A DNA stretch of 20,308 nucleotides from JBIICS01 sp044238735. Lineage in GTDB: Bacteria > Bacteroidota > Bacteroidia > UBA4408. Every line of letters starts with the position of its first letter. Position 1 is the first letter of the stretch. Below the pieces are notes generated by a model. It worked only from the letters and a program-made list of their open reading frames with translations. It had not been told where the DNA came from and made no database searches. The DNA is taken from positions 1 through 20,308 of the forward strand of contig JBIICS010000041.1 of the NCBI GenBank assembly GCA_044238735.1. The letters are read 5' to 3'. This document shows positions 6,665 to 14,080 of the stretch, piece by piece. Made by a program: the position numbers and the translations under genes.

Positions 6665-7852
6665 CTATTTTTTAAGAATGGAGTTTATTTCTTTTTCAAT
6701 CATGTCCGAAATAGTATTTAAAGAGAGGCTATCAAACAGCGTTTTAACTGCTTGTAAATCTTTTATTAATGTTTTATCCTCACTAAGGTAAGGGGCCTGT
6801 TTCATTAGTTTGTATAACTGTGAGTTATTGATGTCGTTAATGGGTTGCCCTAATACAGTGTGTATAAATCGTGCTTGTGTGCTTACACTTACTTCGTTTC
6901 GGTTCACACTTAATGCATTTAAAAGGTAATAGAATATTAAGACTTGTTTTTTACGGCTAATCTCGCTATTGTTAAAAGCTTGGTTTACCATGCCATCTAT
7001 TAACTGTTCATTACTGCTTGTTCGCTTTTTAAGTTCTATCCAACTTTTTACAACGTATTGTACTTCTTCGTTTAATTTATCTTTATTTGCGAGTAACACA
7101 ACGTCTAAAAATCTTCCAAACTCCACAATATCAGTATAGAAGTATTTTTTAAACTGGTAGTCTAAAAAGGGGTCTATTTCGTCTAATGCAAAATGTGTGA
7201 TTTTATAGGCAAATAGTTTTCCGTAATAGATATTATTTCTTCCAATGTTTAAATCAGACATCAAGTTGTAATAATACCGCCTATAATTGGGATTTTGATA
7301 TTCGTTTTCATCTTTGTTAGCCGGTATGTATATATCGGGATTTTCTTCAATGTGTTTTCGAAGGGTTTCTTCGGTTTGAAATGAAAAGCCGCACTTCTCG
7401 ATTTCTGCTTCTATTTCATTTTCACTGTTATATAAATTTTTTGAAGCTAACACGGTGTAGACTATTTTAACATAATCTGCCGGGAGTTTCAATTTTACAT
7501 TTTCCTGATTCAGGTAAGTAAATAATTGCATAGTATTGCTAATGTTGTCGGAGATTGGGTCAAGAGAAGTAATGAGTTCAACTGTAGTCATCATCCTAAG
7601 GTTTAATTCATACAGATTAGTAAGATCGGTTTTAGCTAATTCAGGTTCTATTTTAGCATTCAAAAATGCTTTCTCCAACCGTTCAAACAATGTTTTTATT
7701 CCCAGCTTATATTGTTCAAGTGTAAGTTTTTCAGCGTCGGGATTTTCTAAGTGGTATTTATCTATTTCCTTTTGTAAATCTTCGTCTGGAAGATCTTTAA
7801 ATATATCCTTGTTGTTTTGCTCCTCATTGTCGCCCTTTTTCTTTCGTGCCAT
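6665..7852 (-). CDS. Unrecognised 395-aa protein beside the repeat array
   Basis: I do not recognise a family. The N-terminus is charged (MARKKKGDNEEQNNKDIFKD). The rest looks almost entirely helical with many Tyr, Phe, Asn and Lys, no signal peptide, no membrane segment, no P-loop and no Cys pairs that would suggest a zinc site. A central stretch around residues 170-215 is Asn/Tyr-rich (EYQNPNYRRYYYNLM). It is transcribed away from the repeat array at 7931-8095 and from the divergent gene at 8185, and ends at a strong terminator. A gene next to an iteron-like array is often the protein that binds it (replication initiator or partition protein), but no motif here proves this. Composition matches the other genes of the block. 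Confidence 0.65.
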   Translation of the reverse strand: MARKKKGDNEEQNNKDIFKDLPDEDLQKEIDKYHLENPDAEKLTLEQYKLGIKTLFERLEKAFLNAKIEPELAKTDLTNLYELNLRMMTTVELITSLDPISDNISNTMQLFTYLNQENVKLKLPADYVKIVYTVLASKNLYNSENEIEAEIEKCGFSFQTEETLRKHIEENPDIYIPANKDENEYQNPNYRRYYYNLMSDLNIGRNNIYYGKLFAYKITHFALDEIDPFLDYQFKKYFYTDIVEFGRFLDVVLLANKDKLNEEVQYVVKSWIELKKRTSSNEQLIDGMVNQAFNNSEISRKKQVLIFYYLLNALSVNRNEVSVSTQARFIHTVLGQPINDINNSQLYKLMKQAPYLSEDKTLIKDLQAVKTLFDSLSLNTISDMIEKEINSILKK

Positions 7853-7877
7853 GTTAAATGATGTGTTAAACTATTAC

Positions 7878-7885
7878 CAAAGATA
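7878..7885 (-). promoter_or_regulatory. Candidate -7 element of the 395-aa gene
   Basis: The minus strand reads TATCTTTG, an exact fit to TAnnTTTG, 25 bp before ATG 7852. No -33 TTTG is visible at the usual distance, so the promoter may depend on an activator, perhaps one bound to the adjacent repeat array (inference). Confidence 0.3.
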
Positions 7886-7930
7886 AAACGCTTAGTCTTT
7901 ATTTTTATTACTTTTTAATTTATTAGTACT

Positions 7931-8095
7931 GATACGTCTCTATGCAGTGCCGGACTGTATCCTAGCCGTTTATACTGTTTAAAAAGAGACGTTTCAGACG
8001 TCTCCTGTAACGTCTGAGACGTCTCTTTGGTTGAATTGTCTTAAATCGAAGTGTTTTTCTCTGAAAGCCTTATCTGGACTGCATAGAGACGTATC
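7931..8095. repeat. 18-bp perfect inverted repeat framing an array of GAGACGTMTC motifs
   Basis: GATACGTCTCTATGCAGT (7931-7948) and ACTGCATAGAGACGTATC (8078-8095) are exact reverse complements. Copies of a near-palindromic 10-mer, GAGACGT[ACT]TC, recur within: 7931-7940 (inverted), 7986-7995, 7995-8004 (CAGACGTCTC), 8016-8025 and 8086-8095, plus a weaker GTAACGTCTG at 8007-8016. The array fills the intergenic space between divergent genes at 7852 and 8185. It may be a replication origin, a partition or recombinase-accessory site, or an operator cluster. No target duplication flanks the outer arms, which argues against a simple inserted mini-element. Confidence 0.85.
7983..8028. repeat. 19-bp inner inverted repeat of the array
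   Basis: AAAGAGACGTTTCAGACGT (7983-8001) and ACGTCTGAGACGTCTCTTT (8010-8028) are reverse complements apart from one position, with an 8-base loop. The right arm itself contains the exact palindrome GAGACGTCTC. Its centre is about 7 bp left of the centre of the outer repeat, so the two are nested but not concentric. Confidence 0.85.
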
Positions 8096-8184
8096 GTAAC
8101 TGATAATTTTAAGGGTTTCTTTGGCTGGAATAAAGTTGTAATTGTTGTTGCTTTGTCCTAAATTTATTTGAAATAGAAGTAATT

Positions 8185-8691
8185 ATGAAAGAGATTTTAA
8201 ATAGAATTTTTGGATTTAAAAGAAGTGGAAAAAATAAAAACAATGCTATTACTGAAAGTGAAAAGGGCGCTTTTCTAATGGGCTTTGAATTTCAAAAGTT
8301 TTCTAAAATACAATCGTATTTTGGTGTTCATTTGGGACAAGTTGTTGATTTTGATGTAAACATTTTTAATCGTGTTTTTGAACTTTTACTTTCTAAAACA
8401 AATATTCCTAACTCGCATTACGGATACATACAGCAAAAATTGGATTTTAAAGAATCATTCTTTACTAATCAGGAATTTTTAGATGCAATTAAAAATGACC
8501 TTTCTTTATACGTATTTGAAAACGGTACGCATGCAAAAGTGTACTTCTTAGATAAGTACCTTCGTGTTTTATCTGTAATAATAACGTATTCTGATTTAAA
8601 GGATACGGATGTTTTAAAACAGATAAATAATTTACTTTCGCCCTTGGGTGATTTTTATAAAATACATCAAACGGTTTTAGGCGAAAGTTAA
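8185..8691 (+). CDS. Unrecognised 168-aa protein, divergent from the 395-aa gene
   Basis: I do not recognise a family. The protein begins MKEILNRIFGFKRSGKNKNN, a short basic amphipathic start, followed by a mixed helix/strand domain with no signal peptide, membrane segment or metal motif. It has the look of a small cytoplasmic protein (GAFLMGFEFQKF early; YVFENGTHAKVYFLDKYLRV late). It is the only plus-strand gene of the block, begins 90 bp after the repeat array and ends 27 bp before the convergent stop of the integrase gene. Its promoter, if local, would lie within or beside the array, so the array could regulate both divergent genes. Confidence 0.65.
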   Translation: MKEILNRIFGFKRSGKNKNNAITESEKGAFLMGFEFQKFSKIQSYFGVHLGQVVDFDVNIFNRVFELLLSKTNIPNSHYGYIQQKLDFKESFFTNQEFLDAIKNDLSLYVFENGTHAKVYFLDKYLRVLSVIITYSDLKDTDVLKQINNLLSPLGDFYKIHQTVLGES

Positions 8692-8718
8692 TTTCATTTA
8701 TTGTTTTTAATACTTCTT

Positions 8719-9954
8719 CTATTTGCCGAAAATCCTTGCCATTTCCTGCGCTTTAAATTTATCGGCTATTTTAAAATAACGTTTTATAACGGAATAACTT
8801 TTATTTCCGGTAATTGCCATTGCGGTTGTTAAACTTCCGCCTCTTTCAAGGAAATTGGTTACAAAGGTTTTTTTGCTGGTATGAAAGGTTGCTGCATCCC
8901 AAAGGGGTTTGTTTTCATCTATTCGCTCTGCTCCTCTAAAGTGAACTATTTGTACCGTGCGATTTAGTCCTGCTTCTTTCATAGCATCTTTTAAAATCTG
9001 ACTAATAGGCTCTACTTTCATTTGTAGCATACTATACGGAGCGTGTTTATTTGCGTTTCTCTTGAGTATTTCCCTACTGTATTTATTTAGTGGGATAATA
9101 TTGGATTGTTTGGTTTTTACTACTCTATATACTATTTGGTTTTCCTGTATGTTTTCGGGCATTAGTTTTATAATATCGGAGTGCCTTAATCCTGTAAAGC
9201 ATCCCAAACAATACATATCTCTTACCATGCTCAGTATTTTATCTTTAAACTTAAATTTATAAAAGTGTAATACTTCTTCGTATTGCAGATAAATGATTTC
9301 TGTGTTTTCTTTTACTGAACGTACTTTTCTGAAATCTATATTTGTGGTGTATCCTCTTTGTACCGACCAATTTAAAAAGGCTTTAAATTTGTTTATGTGC
9401 GTTCCTGTATAATTATTATTCCACTCATTAGTATTGTAGCACCAATCAAAAAACTCCTGCCAAAAATAGGGGTCAATATTTTCATATCGTAATGAAAACC
9501 GCCGTTGTTTACTAAAGTCTTCTAAGGTCTTTTGCGTTAGCTTTGAATTTATAATACTTTTTGCCGTTAGGGTTATTTTTAAAGAATCTATATACTCCTG
9601 ATAGTATTCCCATATTAAATCTCCGTTTTTTGCTTCTTTCTTTTTTCCATTCAATCGGTCTTTAAAGTAGTCGGGATTAATATTATCTCCTAACGCTTTT
9701 GCTTTGCTGTGTATATCGTCGATTTTTGCGGTTAGCTTTATAAGTTCTTTGTTTATCTCAGATGCTTCGGAGTAATTCTTTTTTACTTTCATTCCTTTTT
9801 CATCCCACTTTATTGCATCTATTCGGTATCCTGTATAATATTGCAATCTTTTACCATTAAAACTGTAAAATAGCAATATAGGTACGTTGTGTTTTACAAG
9901 TTCTCCTGTTAACTTGTCTTTCCGTTTTTCTAGGTAAAATTTCACTTCTGCCAT
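8719..9954 (-). CDS. Tyrosine recombinase/integrase (411 aa) with atypical active site
   Basis: The protein has the three-part layout of Bacteroidota phage-type integrases: an N-terminal arm-binding domain (about 1-90), a SAM-like core-binding domain (about 105-205) and a catalytic domain (about 220-411). Recognisable catalytic residues are Arg257 in FTGLRHSD, Lys282 in VVKTKQSN, His358 in FHTSKKTF and the nucleophile Tyr393 in VIKRYFKI. Two positions depart from the family: the second Arg of the HxxR box is Lys361, and the His/Trp before the Tyr is Asn384 (ITGNKSY, normally ITGHxxx). Each could arise by one base change. The enzyme would integrate and excise the element, with the HTH protein at 5994-6317 as possible partner. 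Whether it is still active is open. Length is normal and no frameshift is seen. Confidence 0.9.
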   Translation of the reverse strand: MAEVKFYLEKRKDKLTGELVKHNVPILLFYSFNGKRLQYYTGYRIDAIKWDEKGMKVKKNYSEASEINKELIKLTAKIDDIHSKAKALGDNINPDYFKDRLNGKKKEAKNGDLIWEYYQEYIDSLKITLTAKSIINSKLTQKTLEDFSKQRRFSLRYENIDPYFWQEFFDWCYNTNEWNNNYTGTHINKFKAFLNWSVQRGYTTNIDFRKVRSVKENTEIIYLQYEEVLHFYKFKFKDKILSMVRDMYCLGCFTGLRHSDIIKLMPENIQENQIVYRVVKTKQSNIIPLNKYSREILKRNANKHAPYSMLQMKVEPISQILKDAMKEAGLNRTVQIVHFRGAERIDENKPLWDAATFHTSKKTFVTNFLERGGSLTTAMAITGNKSYSVIKRYFKIADKFKAQEMARIFGK

Positions 9955-10001
9955 TTTTCCGTATCTCTAAGTATATAAATAACGTCCTTTTTGGGCTTTT
10001 G

Positions 10002-10021
10002 TTACATACGAAATTACATAC
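10002..10021 (+). repeat. Candidate right attachment site with 8-bp direct repeat
   Basis: TTACATAC occurs twice, at 10002-10009 and 10014-10021, separated by GAAA. The first 14 bases match the candidate left site at 3896-3909 in 12 positions. It sits 48 bp upstream of the integrase start, where attachment sites and integrase-binding arms are common. Confidence 0.3.
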
Positions 10022-10078
10022 AGAAATGCCTTTATTCAAGCAAATTCGGTTTTATCCTATTGGACTTATAAACAGCAG

Positions 10079-10101
10079 AAAAGCCCGTATAACGGGCTTT
10101 T
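10079..10101. terminator. Bidirectional terminator upstream of the integrase
   Basis: AAAAGCCCG (10079-10087), loop TATAA, CGGGCTTTT (10093-10101). There are A/U runs on both sides, so it can act on either strand. No gene ends immediately here; it probably insulates the element from chromosomal transcription. Confidence 0.7.
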
Positions 10102-10124
10102 CTTTAGATCCTTTTGTTATGTTA

Positions 10125-10144
10125 TTTTGAGATTTATCTCAAAA
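10125..10144. repeat. Perfect 8-bp stem hairpin
   Basis: TTTTGAGA-TTTA-TCTCAAAA. It is the first of three further hairpins in the gene-free stretch 9955-10356. It has no GC clamp, so it is more likely a protein site or part of a structured RNA than a terminator. Confidence 0.5.
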
Positions 10145-10147
10145 AAT

Positions 10148-10171
10148 CCTCGATTGCTCGGGGTTTTTTTT
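10148..10171 (+). terminator. Terminator-like hairpin on the plus strand
   Basis: CCTCG (10148-10152) and CGGGG (10159-10163) pair with one G-U, followed by eight T. No plus-strand protein gene ends before it, so it could end a short RNA or be a remnant. Confidence 0.4.
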
Positions 10172-10190
10172 GATCTCTCTTATACAAAAA

Positions 10191-10216
10191 GTTTAGTGAA
10201 ATTACTTTCACTAAAC
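10191..10216. repeat. Perfect 11-bp inverted repeat
   Basis: GTTTAGTGAAA-TTAC-TTTCACTAAAC. There is no U-run on either side, and the AT-rich arms suit a dimeric protein site better than a terminator. It lies in the gene-free stretch between the integrase and the TlpA-like gene. Confidence 0.6.
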
Positions 10217-10301
10217 TTTCGTATATCCCTCTTACAGTCTAACTTTCAAGGAATTTCACCAACTATCTTGTTGTGTTAAGAAAAGAATTTAAATAACGGG
10301 T

Positions 10302-10327
10302 AAAAAAAACCCCGGTTTAGCCGGGGT
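10302..10327 (-). terminator. Rho-independent terminator of the TlpA-like gene
   Basis: ACCCCGG-TTTAG-CCGGGGT (10309-10327), followed on the minus strand by eight U (10309-10302), 30 bp after the stop at 10357. It is the strongest terminator of the window and closes the M13/TlpA operon. Confidence 0.92.
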
Positions 10328-10356
10328 CTTAAATTTATTATTCCTAAATCTATTGA

Positions 10357-10932
10357 TTATTCTGATTTGGCTTTCTTCTTTGATGGGTGGGACTCATTGA
10401 AGTCTGCCATCACTTTTTCAATAGCTGCGGCCAATTCATGACCTCTTAAATTCTTTGCTCTAATAACGCCCTCAGGATCCAACAAAAAGTTAGTAGGAAT
10501 AGAGTTTACGCCGTAAATGGCCGCAGCCTGACTTTGCCACCCCATTAAATCGCTAACATGATTGGGCCATGATAAACCGTCCTTTTGCATAGCGCTGGTC
10601 CAGGCCGCCGAATTCTTGTCTAGTGAAACACTATAAATGGTAAATTTTCTGTCTTTAAATTTATTATAGGCAGCCACAACAGTTGGATTTTCCATTCGAC
10701 AAGGGCCACACCAGCTGGCCCAGAAATCAATTAAAACAAATTGACCGCGTGTTGAGCTTAACGCTAATTCCTTACCCTCTGGATTTTTATACTTTAACTC
10801 AGGTGCAACATCTCCAATGTTGGTTCCTGTTCCAGTAACAGTTGTTGCAGGCGTGTTATGGTTGGGTTTAATAAAACTGTATCCGATAATGGTTAAACCA
10901 ATTACAGAAACAACTAATAGTATTTTTTTCAT
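10357..10932 (-). CDS. TlpA-like thioredoxin-fold thiol-disulfide oxidoreductase (191 aa)
   Basis: Starting at ATG 10932 the protein opens with MKKILLVVSVIGLTIIGYSF, a signal peptide or membrane anchor; the frame extends 15 codons further to 10977, but those residues would only precede the anchor. The domain is of the AhpC/TSA-Redoxin (TlpA/ResA) type: a GDVAPELKYKNPEG strand region, then FWASWCGPCRMENP with redox Cys75 and Cys78, and the cis-Pro region NSIPTNFLLDPEG. Such proteins reduce periplasmic disulfides or serve cytochrome maturation; Bacteroidota carry many paralogues with unassigned partners. The tail is Lys-rich (HPSKKKAKSE). It follows the M13 peptidase gene by 48 bp in the same direction and ends in a strong terminator, so the two are co-transcribed. 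Confidence 0.92.
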   Translation of the reverse strand: MKKILLVVSVIGLTIIGYSFIKPNHNTPATTVTGTGTNIGDVAPELKYKNPEGKELALSSTRGQFVLIDFWASWCGPCRMENPTVVAAYNKFKDRKFTIYSVSLDKNSAAWTSAMQKDGLSWPNHVSDLMGWQSQAAAIYGVNSIPTNFLLDPEGVIRAKNLRGHELAAAIEKVMADFNESHPSKKKAKSE

Positions 10933-10980
10933 CTTCTTTTTTTTAAAAATTAATTCAATCATTATGCCATTAAACACAAT

Positions 10981-12996
10981 CTACCAAATTTCGCATTTTT
11001 CTGCTTTATTTCTAATCATTTTATCACCTTCTTTACAATTAAATGCTTTTTGGAAAGCGTCCATATTTGATAATGTGCCATTTACGCGAAATTTAGGATT
11101 TGGATGCGGGTCTGTTTTAAGCTTAAGTCTTTCCATCTCCGGACGCATATTGGTGGCCCAAACCTGAGCCCAACCTAAAAAGAAACGTTGATCGGCTGTA
11201 AAACCATCTATTGGCTTTGGAGCAGTCTTTCCTTTTAATGAATTTTGAAATGCGTAGTAGGCAAGTGTTAAACCGCCTAAATCGGCAATGCTTTCTCCAA
11301 CAACAAGTTCTCCATTTAGGTGCAAGCTATCCTGTATAGTATAGCCGTTAAACTGATTGATAATGCATTTTGCTCTGCTAGTAAAATTTTCAAGATCCTT
11401 ATCTGTCCACCAGTTTTTTAGGTTTCCTTCTGCATCAAATTGAGCCCCCTGATCGTCAAAACCATGCGTTATTTCATGCCCAATAACAGCACCCATTCCA
11501 CCATAGTTTATGGCATCGTCTGCTTGCGGATCAAAGAACGGTGGTTGTAAAATTCCAGCAGGGAAAACGATCTCATTCATTAATGGGTTGTAATATGCAT
11601 TTATGGTTGGGGCAGTCATTTGCCATTCTTTACGATCTACCGGTTTGCCTATTTTATTTAACTGACGACGGTATTCGTACTGAGCTCCTGCCAAAACATT
11701 ACTGTAATAGGATTCTTTACCAATATTTAAAGAGGTATAATCTTTCCAAACTTCCGGATATCCAATTTTATCTTCAAAGGTTGCCAGTTTTTCCAGTGCC
11801 CTTTTTTTGGTAGAATCACTCATCCATTTAAGTTCGGCAATGTCCATTTTTAAAGCTGTTTTTATATTGGCAATCATCTCTAAAACGCGTTTTTTAGAGT
11901 CGGCAGTAAAGTATTGTTCGGTGTAGGCCTGGCCAAGTGCATCGCCCAGAAAAAGATCGGTTGCCTGTACCGCTCTTTTCCAACGGTCTTGTTGTTTATC
12001 GGTACCGGTTAATACTTTTTTATGGAAGTAAAAATGCTCTTGATCAAAGGCCTCTGATAAATATGGAGAGGCTTCGTTAATTACCCTCCAGCTTAAATAA
12101 GTCTTCCATATCTTTAAATCTTTGTTAACTAGTAAAGAGTCGAAAGCACGCATAAATTTTGGCATTGCAACGTTTATTTCGGCTACTGGCGGACAGTTAA
12201 TATTTTTTAAGTAGTTGTTCCAGTTAAAGGTAGGAGTATATTTTTTTAAGTCGTTTAAACTGGTTAAGTGATATACGGCATAAGGATCGCGCATCTCAAC
12301 TCTGGTTAAACTGGCTTTTGCAAGTTGTGTTTCAAAATCAAGAATGATCTCTGCATTGCTTTTGGATTCCGATTCGCTTAAACCAATTAATATGAATGAT
12401 TTAGTAATATATTTTAAAAGCTCCTCGCGGATCTTAACACTGCGAGAATCCAGATTGAGGTAATAATCTCTGTCGGGTAAACTTAAGCCATTCTGACCGC
12501 ATTCTCCAATAACGCGTTTACTGTCTTTTAAATCCTGACCCGAGCTGAAGCTAAAACCAGCACTTAACGTTTGGGTATGCAGCAAAGCAATAACATTTTC
12601 CAAATCGGCTCTGTTTGATATGGAGTTAATTTTATCTAATTGAGGTTTTATAGGTGAATAACCATCCTTATTAACTTTCTCAACATCCATAGCCATGGCA
12701 TAAAAATCGGCCAGTTTTTGTTTGTTGCTTCCAGTGACCTGTTTTGTTTTACCAAGTATTTCTAAAATACTTTTTAATTTTTCCTGATTTTTTTGCATCA
12801 ATACATTAAAGTTTCCCCATGCCGGTTGGTCACCCGGTATTGGATTATTCATCAACCAGCCACCATTGGCGTATTGATTAAAATCTTCGCAGGGTTTACA
12901 TTTATTATCCAGATTTTTTGTATCAAAACCTTTATTCTGAGCAAAAGCTATTCCACCTATACTAATGACAACTGCGAATAAAATTATTTTTTTCAT
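10981..12996 (-). CDS. M13 family (neprilysin/PepO-like) zinc metallopeptidase
   Basis: The 671-residue protein begins with a signal peptide (MKKIILFAVVISIGGIAFAQ). The N-terminal M13 domain starts with KCKPCEDFNQYANGGW. The C-terminal catalytic part has NAYYNP (466-471), the zinc motif VIGHEITHGFDDQG with His507, Glu508 and His511, and GESIADLGG with the third zinc ligand Glu568 and Asp572. The end, KCEIW, is the usual M13 C-terminus with its conserved Cys-x-x-Trp-like pattern. These enzymes cleave oligopeptides in the periplasm or outside. Length and all key residues are as in the family, and the gene looks intact. It is followed by the TlpA-like thioredoxin, which might keep or form disulfides of exported proteins such as this one (inference). 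Confidence 0.95.
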   Translation of the reverse strand: MKKIILFAVVISIGGIAFAQNKGFDTKNLDNKCKPCEDFNQYANGGWLMNNPIPGDQPAWGNFNVLMQKNQEKLKSILEILGKTKQVTGSNKQKLADFYAMAMDVEKVNKDGYSPIKPQLDKINSISNRADLENVIALLHTQTLSAGFSFSSGQDLKDSKRVIGECGQNGLSLPDRDYYLNLDSRSVKIREELLKYITKSFILIGLSESESKSNAEIILDFETQLAKASLTRVEMRDPYAVYHLTSLNDLKKYTPTFNWNNYLKNINCPPVAEINVAMPKFMRAFDSLLVNKDLKIWKTYLSWRVINEASPYLSEAFDQEHFYFHKKVLTGTDKQQDRWKRAVQATDLFLGDALGQAYTEQYFTADSKKRVLEMIANIKTALKMDIAELKWMSDSTKKRALEKLATFEDKIGYPEVWKDYTSLNIGKESYYSNVLAGAQYEYRRQLNKIGKPVDRKEWQMTAPTINAYYNPLMNEIVFPAGILQPPFFDPQADDAINYGGMGAVIGHEITHGFDDQGAQFDAEGNLKNWWTDKDLENFTSRAKCIINQFNGYTIQDSLHLNGELVVGESIADLGGLTLAYYAFQNSLKGKTAPKPIDGFTADQRFFLGWAQVWATNMRPEMERLKLKTDPHPNPKFRVNGTLSNMDAFQKAFNCKEGDKMIRNKAEKCEIW

Positions 12997-13168
12997 AAAC
13001 CGTAAATTTTATGCAAATTATGTAAAAAGACCTTAAATCTTAGTTTTTAACTATTAAAAGATTTTAAATTTAGGTTATTTCACACAAAATAGAGGATATG
13101 GGGAGAGGGCCCTTTAAAGCGAACGTTAAAACTAAACAATTCTTATCTTTAAATACTAGTTTGATGTT

Positions 13169-14077
13169 ATGCTAATACCTCCATTTTTAAGTTCAGGCGA
13201 TACAATTGGGATTTGTGCCACAGCCCGAAAAATTGATAAAGAAGTTTTAGAACCGGCTATTGAGATTTTAAAAGGTTGGGGCTTAACGGTTGTATTGTCT
13301 TCCAATATATACAGTTGCGATAATCAATATGCAGGTACTGATTACCAGCGTGCACAGGGATTACAAGAACTGATTAATAGAGAAGATGTTAATGCCATAA
13401 TAGTGGTTCGTGGCGGATATGGAACCGTTAGAATTATAGATCAAATAAATTTTGATCCCTTAAAAACCAGGCCCAAGTGGATTTGTGGCTATAGTGATGT
13501 TACGGTATTGCATTCTCATTTATGCACTCAACATCAAATGGCGACTCTACATTGTACAATGCCGGTTAATTTTAAACTTAATGAAGATGCGTTGGAGAGT
13601 GTGCGCAAAGCCTTATTTGGGGAGGAACTGAGGTATTTAATTCCGACCGATCTAGGCAATAAAAATGGAAAAGCGCATGGAAAAATTATAGGTGGAAACT
13701 TATCATTGTTATATGCCTTGGCCGCTTCTGGTAGCGATATTGAAACATCCGGTAAAATACTTTTTATTGAAGACCTGGATGAGTACCTGTATCATGTTGA
13801 TCGAATGATGATTCAATTAAAACGAAGCGGAAAATTAAAAAATTTGGCCGGATTAATAGTTGGGGGTTTTACCGATATGAAAGATAATACAGTTCCGTTT
13901 GGTAAGAATGCATATCAAATTATAGCTGATGCAGTTAAAGAGTATCATTATCCGGTTTGTTTTAATTTTCCCGCCGGCCATCAGGAGCTTAATAAAGCCA
14001 TATACTTTGGTTTAGATGCCGTTTTAGATGTTAGTGAGCAAGAAGTTAAACTATATTATCCTCATATTCTAAGTTAA
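13169..14077 (+). CDS. LD-carboxypeptidase (peptidase S66, LdcA-like)
   Basis: The 302-residue protein has the S66 layout: N-terminal nucleophile Ser109 in WICGYSDVT, then Glu201 in LFIEDLDEY and His271 in FNFPAGH, which form the family's Ser-Glu-His triad. RGGYGTVRI precedes the nucleophile, and IIGGNLSLL marks the start of the C-terminal domain. Family members cut the L,D bond of the tetrapeptide stem in murein recycling or act as microcin C immunity enzymes (MccF). The housekeeping context favours murein recycling. No signal peptide, so cytoplasmic, as for LdcA. The stop codon is three bases before the start of the MscS-like gene, so the two form an operon. Confidence 0.93.
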   Translation: MLIPPFLSSGDTIGICATARKIDKEVLEPAIEILKGWGLTVVLSSNIYSCDNQYAGTDYQRAQGLQELINREDVNAIIVVRGGYGTVRIIDQINFDPLKTRPKWICGYSDVTVLHSHLCTQHQMATLHCTMPVNFKLNEDALESVRKALFGEELRYLIPTDLGNKNGKAHGKIIGGNLSLLYALAASGSDIETSGKILFIEDLDEYLYHVDRMMIQLKRSGKLKNLAGLIVGGFTDMKDNTVPFGKNAYQIIADAVKEYHYPVCFNFPAGHQELNKAIYFGLDAVLDVSEQEVKLYYPHILS

Positions 14078-14080
14078 ATT

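Larger units (their letters stand above)
3896..10015. mobile_element. Putative small integrative element (about 6.1 kb)
   Basis: The block holds a tyrosine recombinase at one end, an excisionase-like HTH protein, a RadA-like ATPase and several unrecognised genes. It lies between a RiPP operon and an unbroken core chromosome segment. Boundaries are proposed from an imperfect direct repeat: TTTTATACGAAATT at 3896-3909 and TTACATACGAAATT at 10002-10015 (12 of 14 identical). The left copy is 40 bp beyond the last gene and the right copy is 48 bp beyond the integrase start. A repeat of this length in AT-rich DNA could be chance, so the boundaries are tentative. The element could instead extend further left and carry the RiPP genes. 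I see no relaxase, transposase, capsid or conjugation gene. Confidence 0.45.

Noticed and set aside
7931..8095. CRISPR array or IS/MITE
   Set aside because: Repeats are inverted and irregularly spaced with no unique spacers of equal length, and there is no target-site duplication or transposase.
9857..10039. Minus-strand 60-codon frame over the integrase start
   Set aside because: It overlaps the integrase in another frame and has no recognisable features.
9955..10356. tRNA gene as integration target
   Set aside because: No cloverleaf or T-loop consensus was found on either strand near the integrase.
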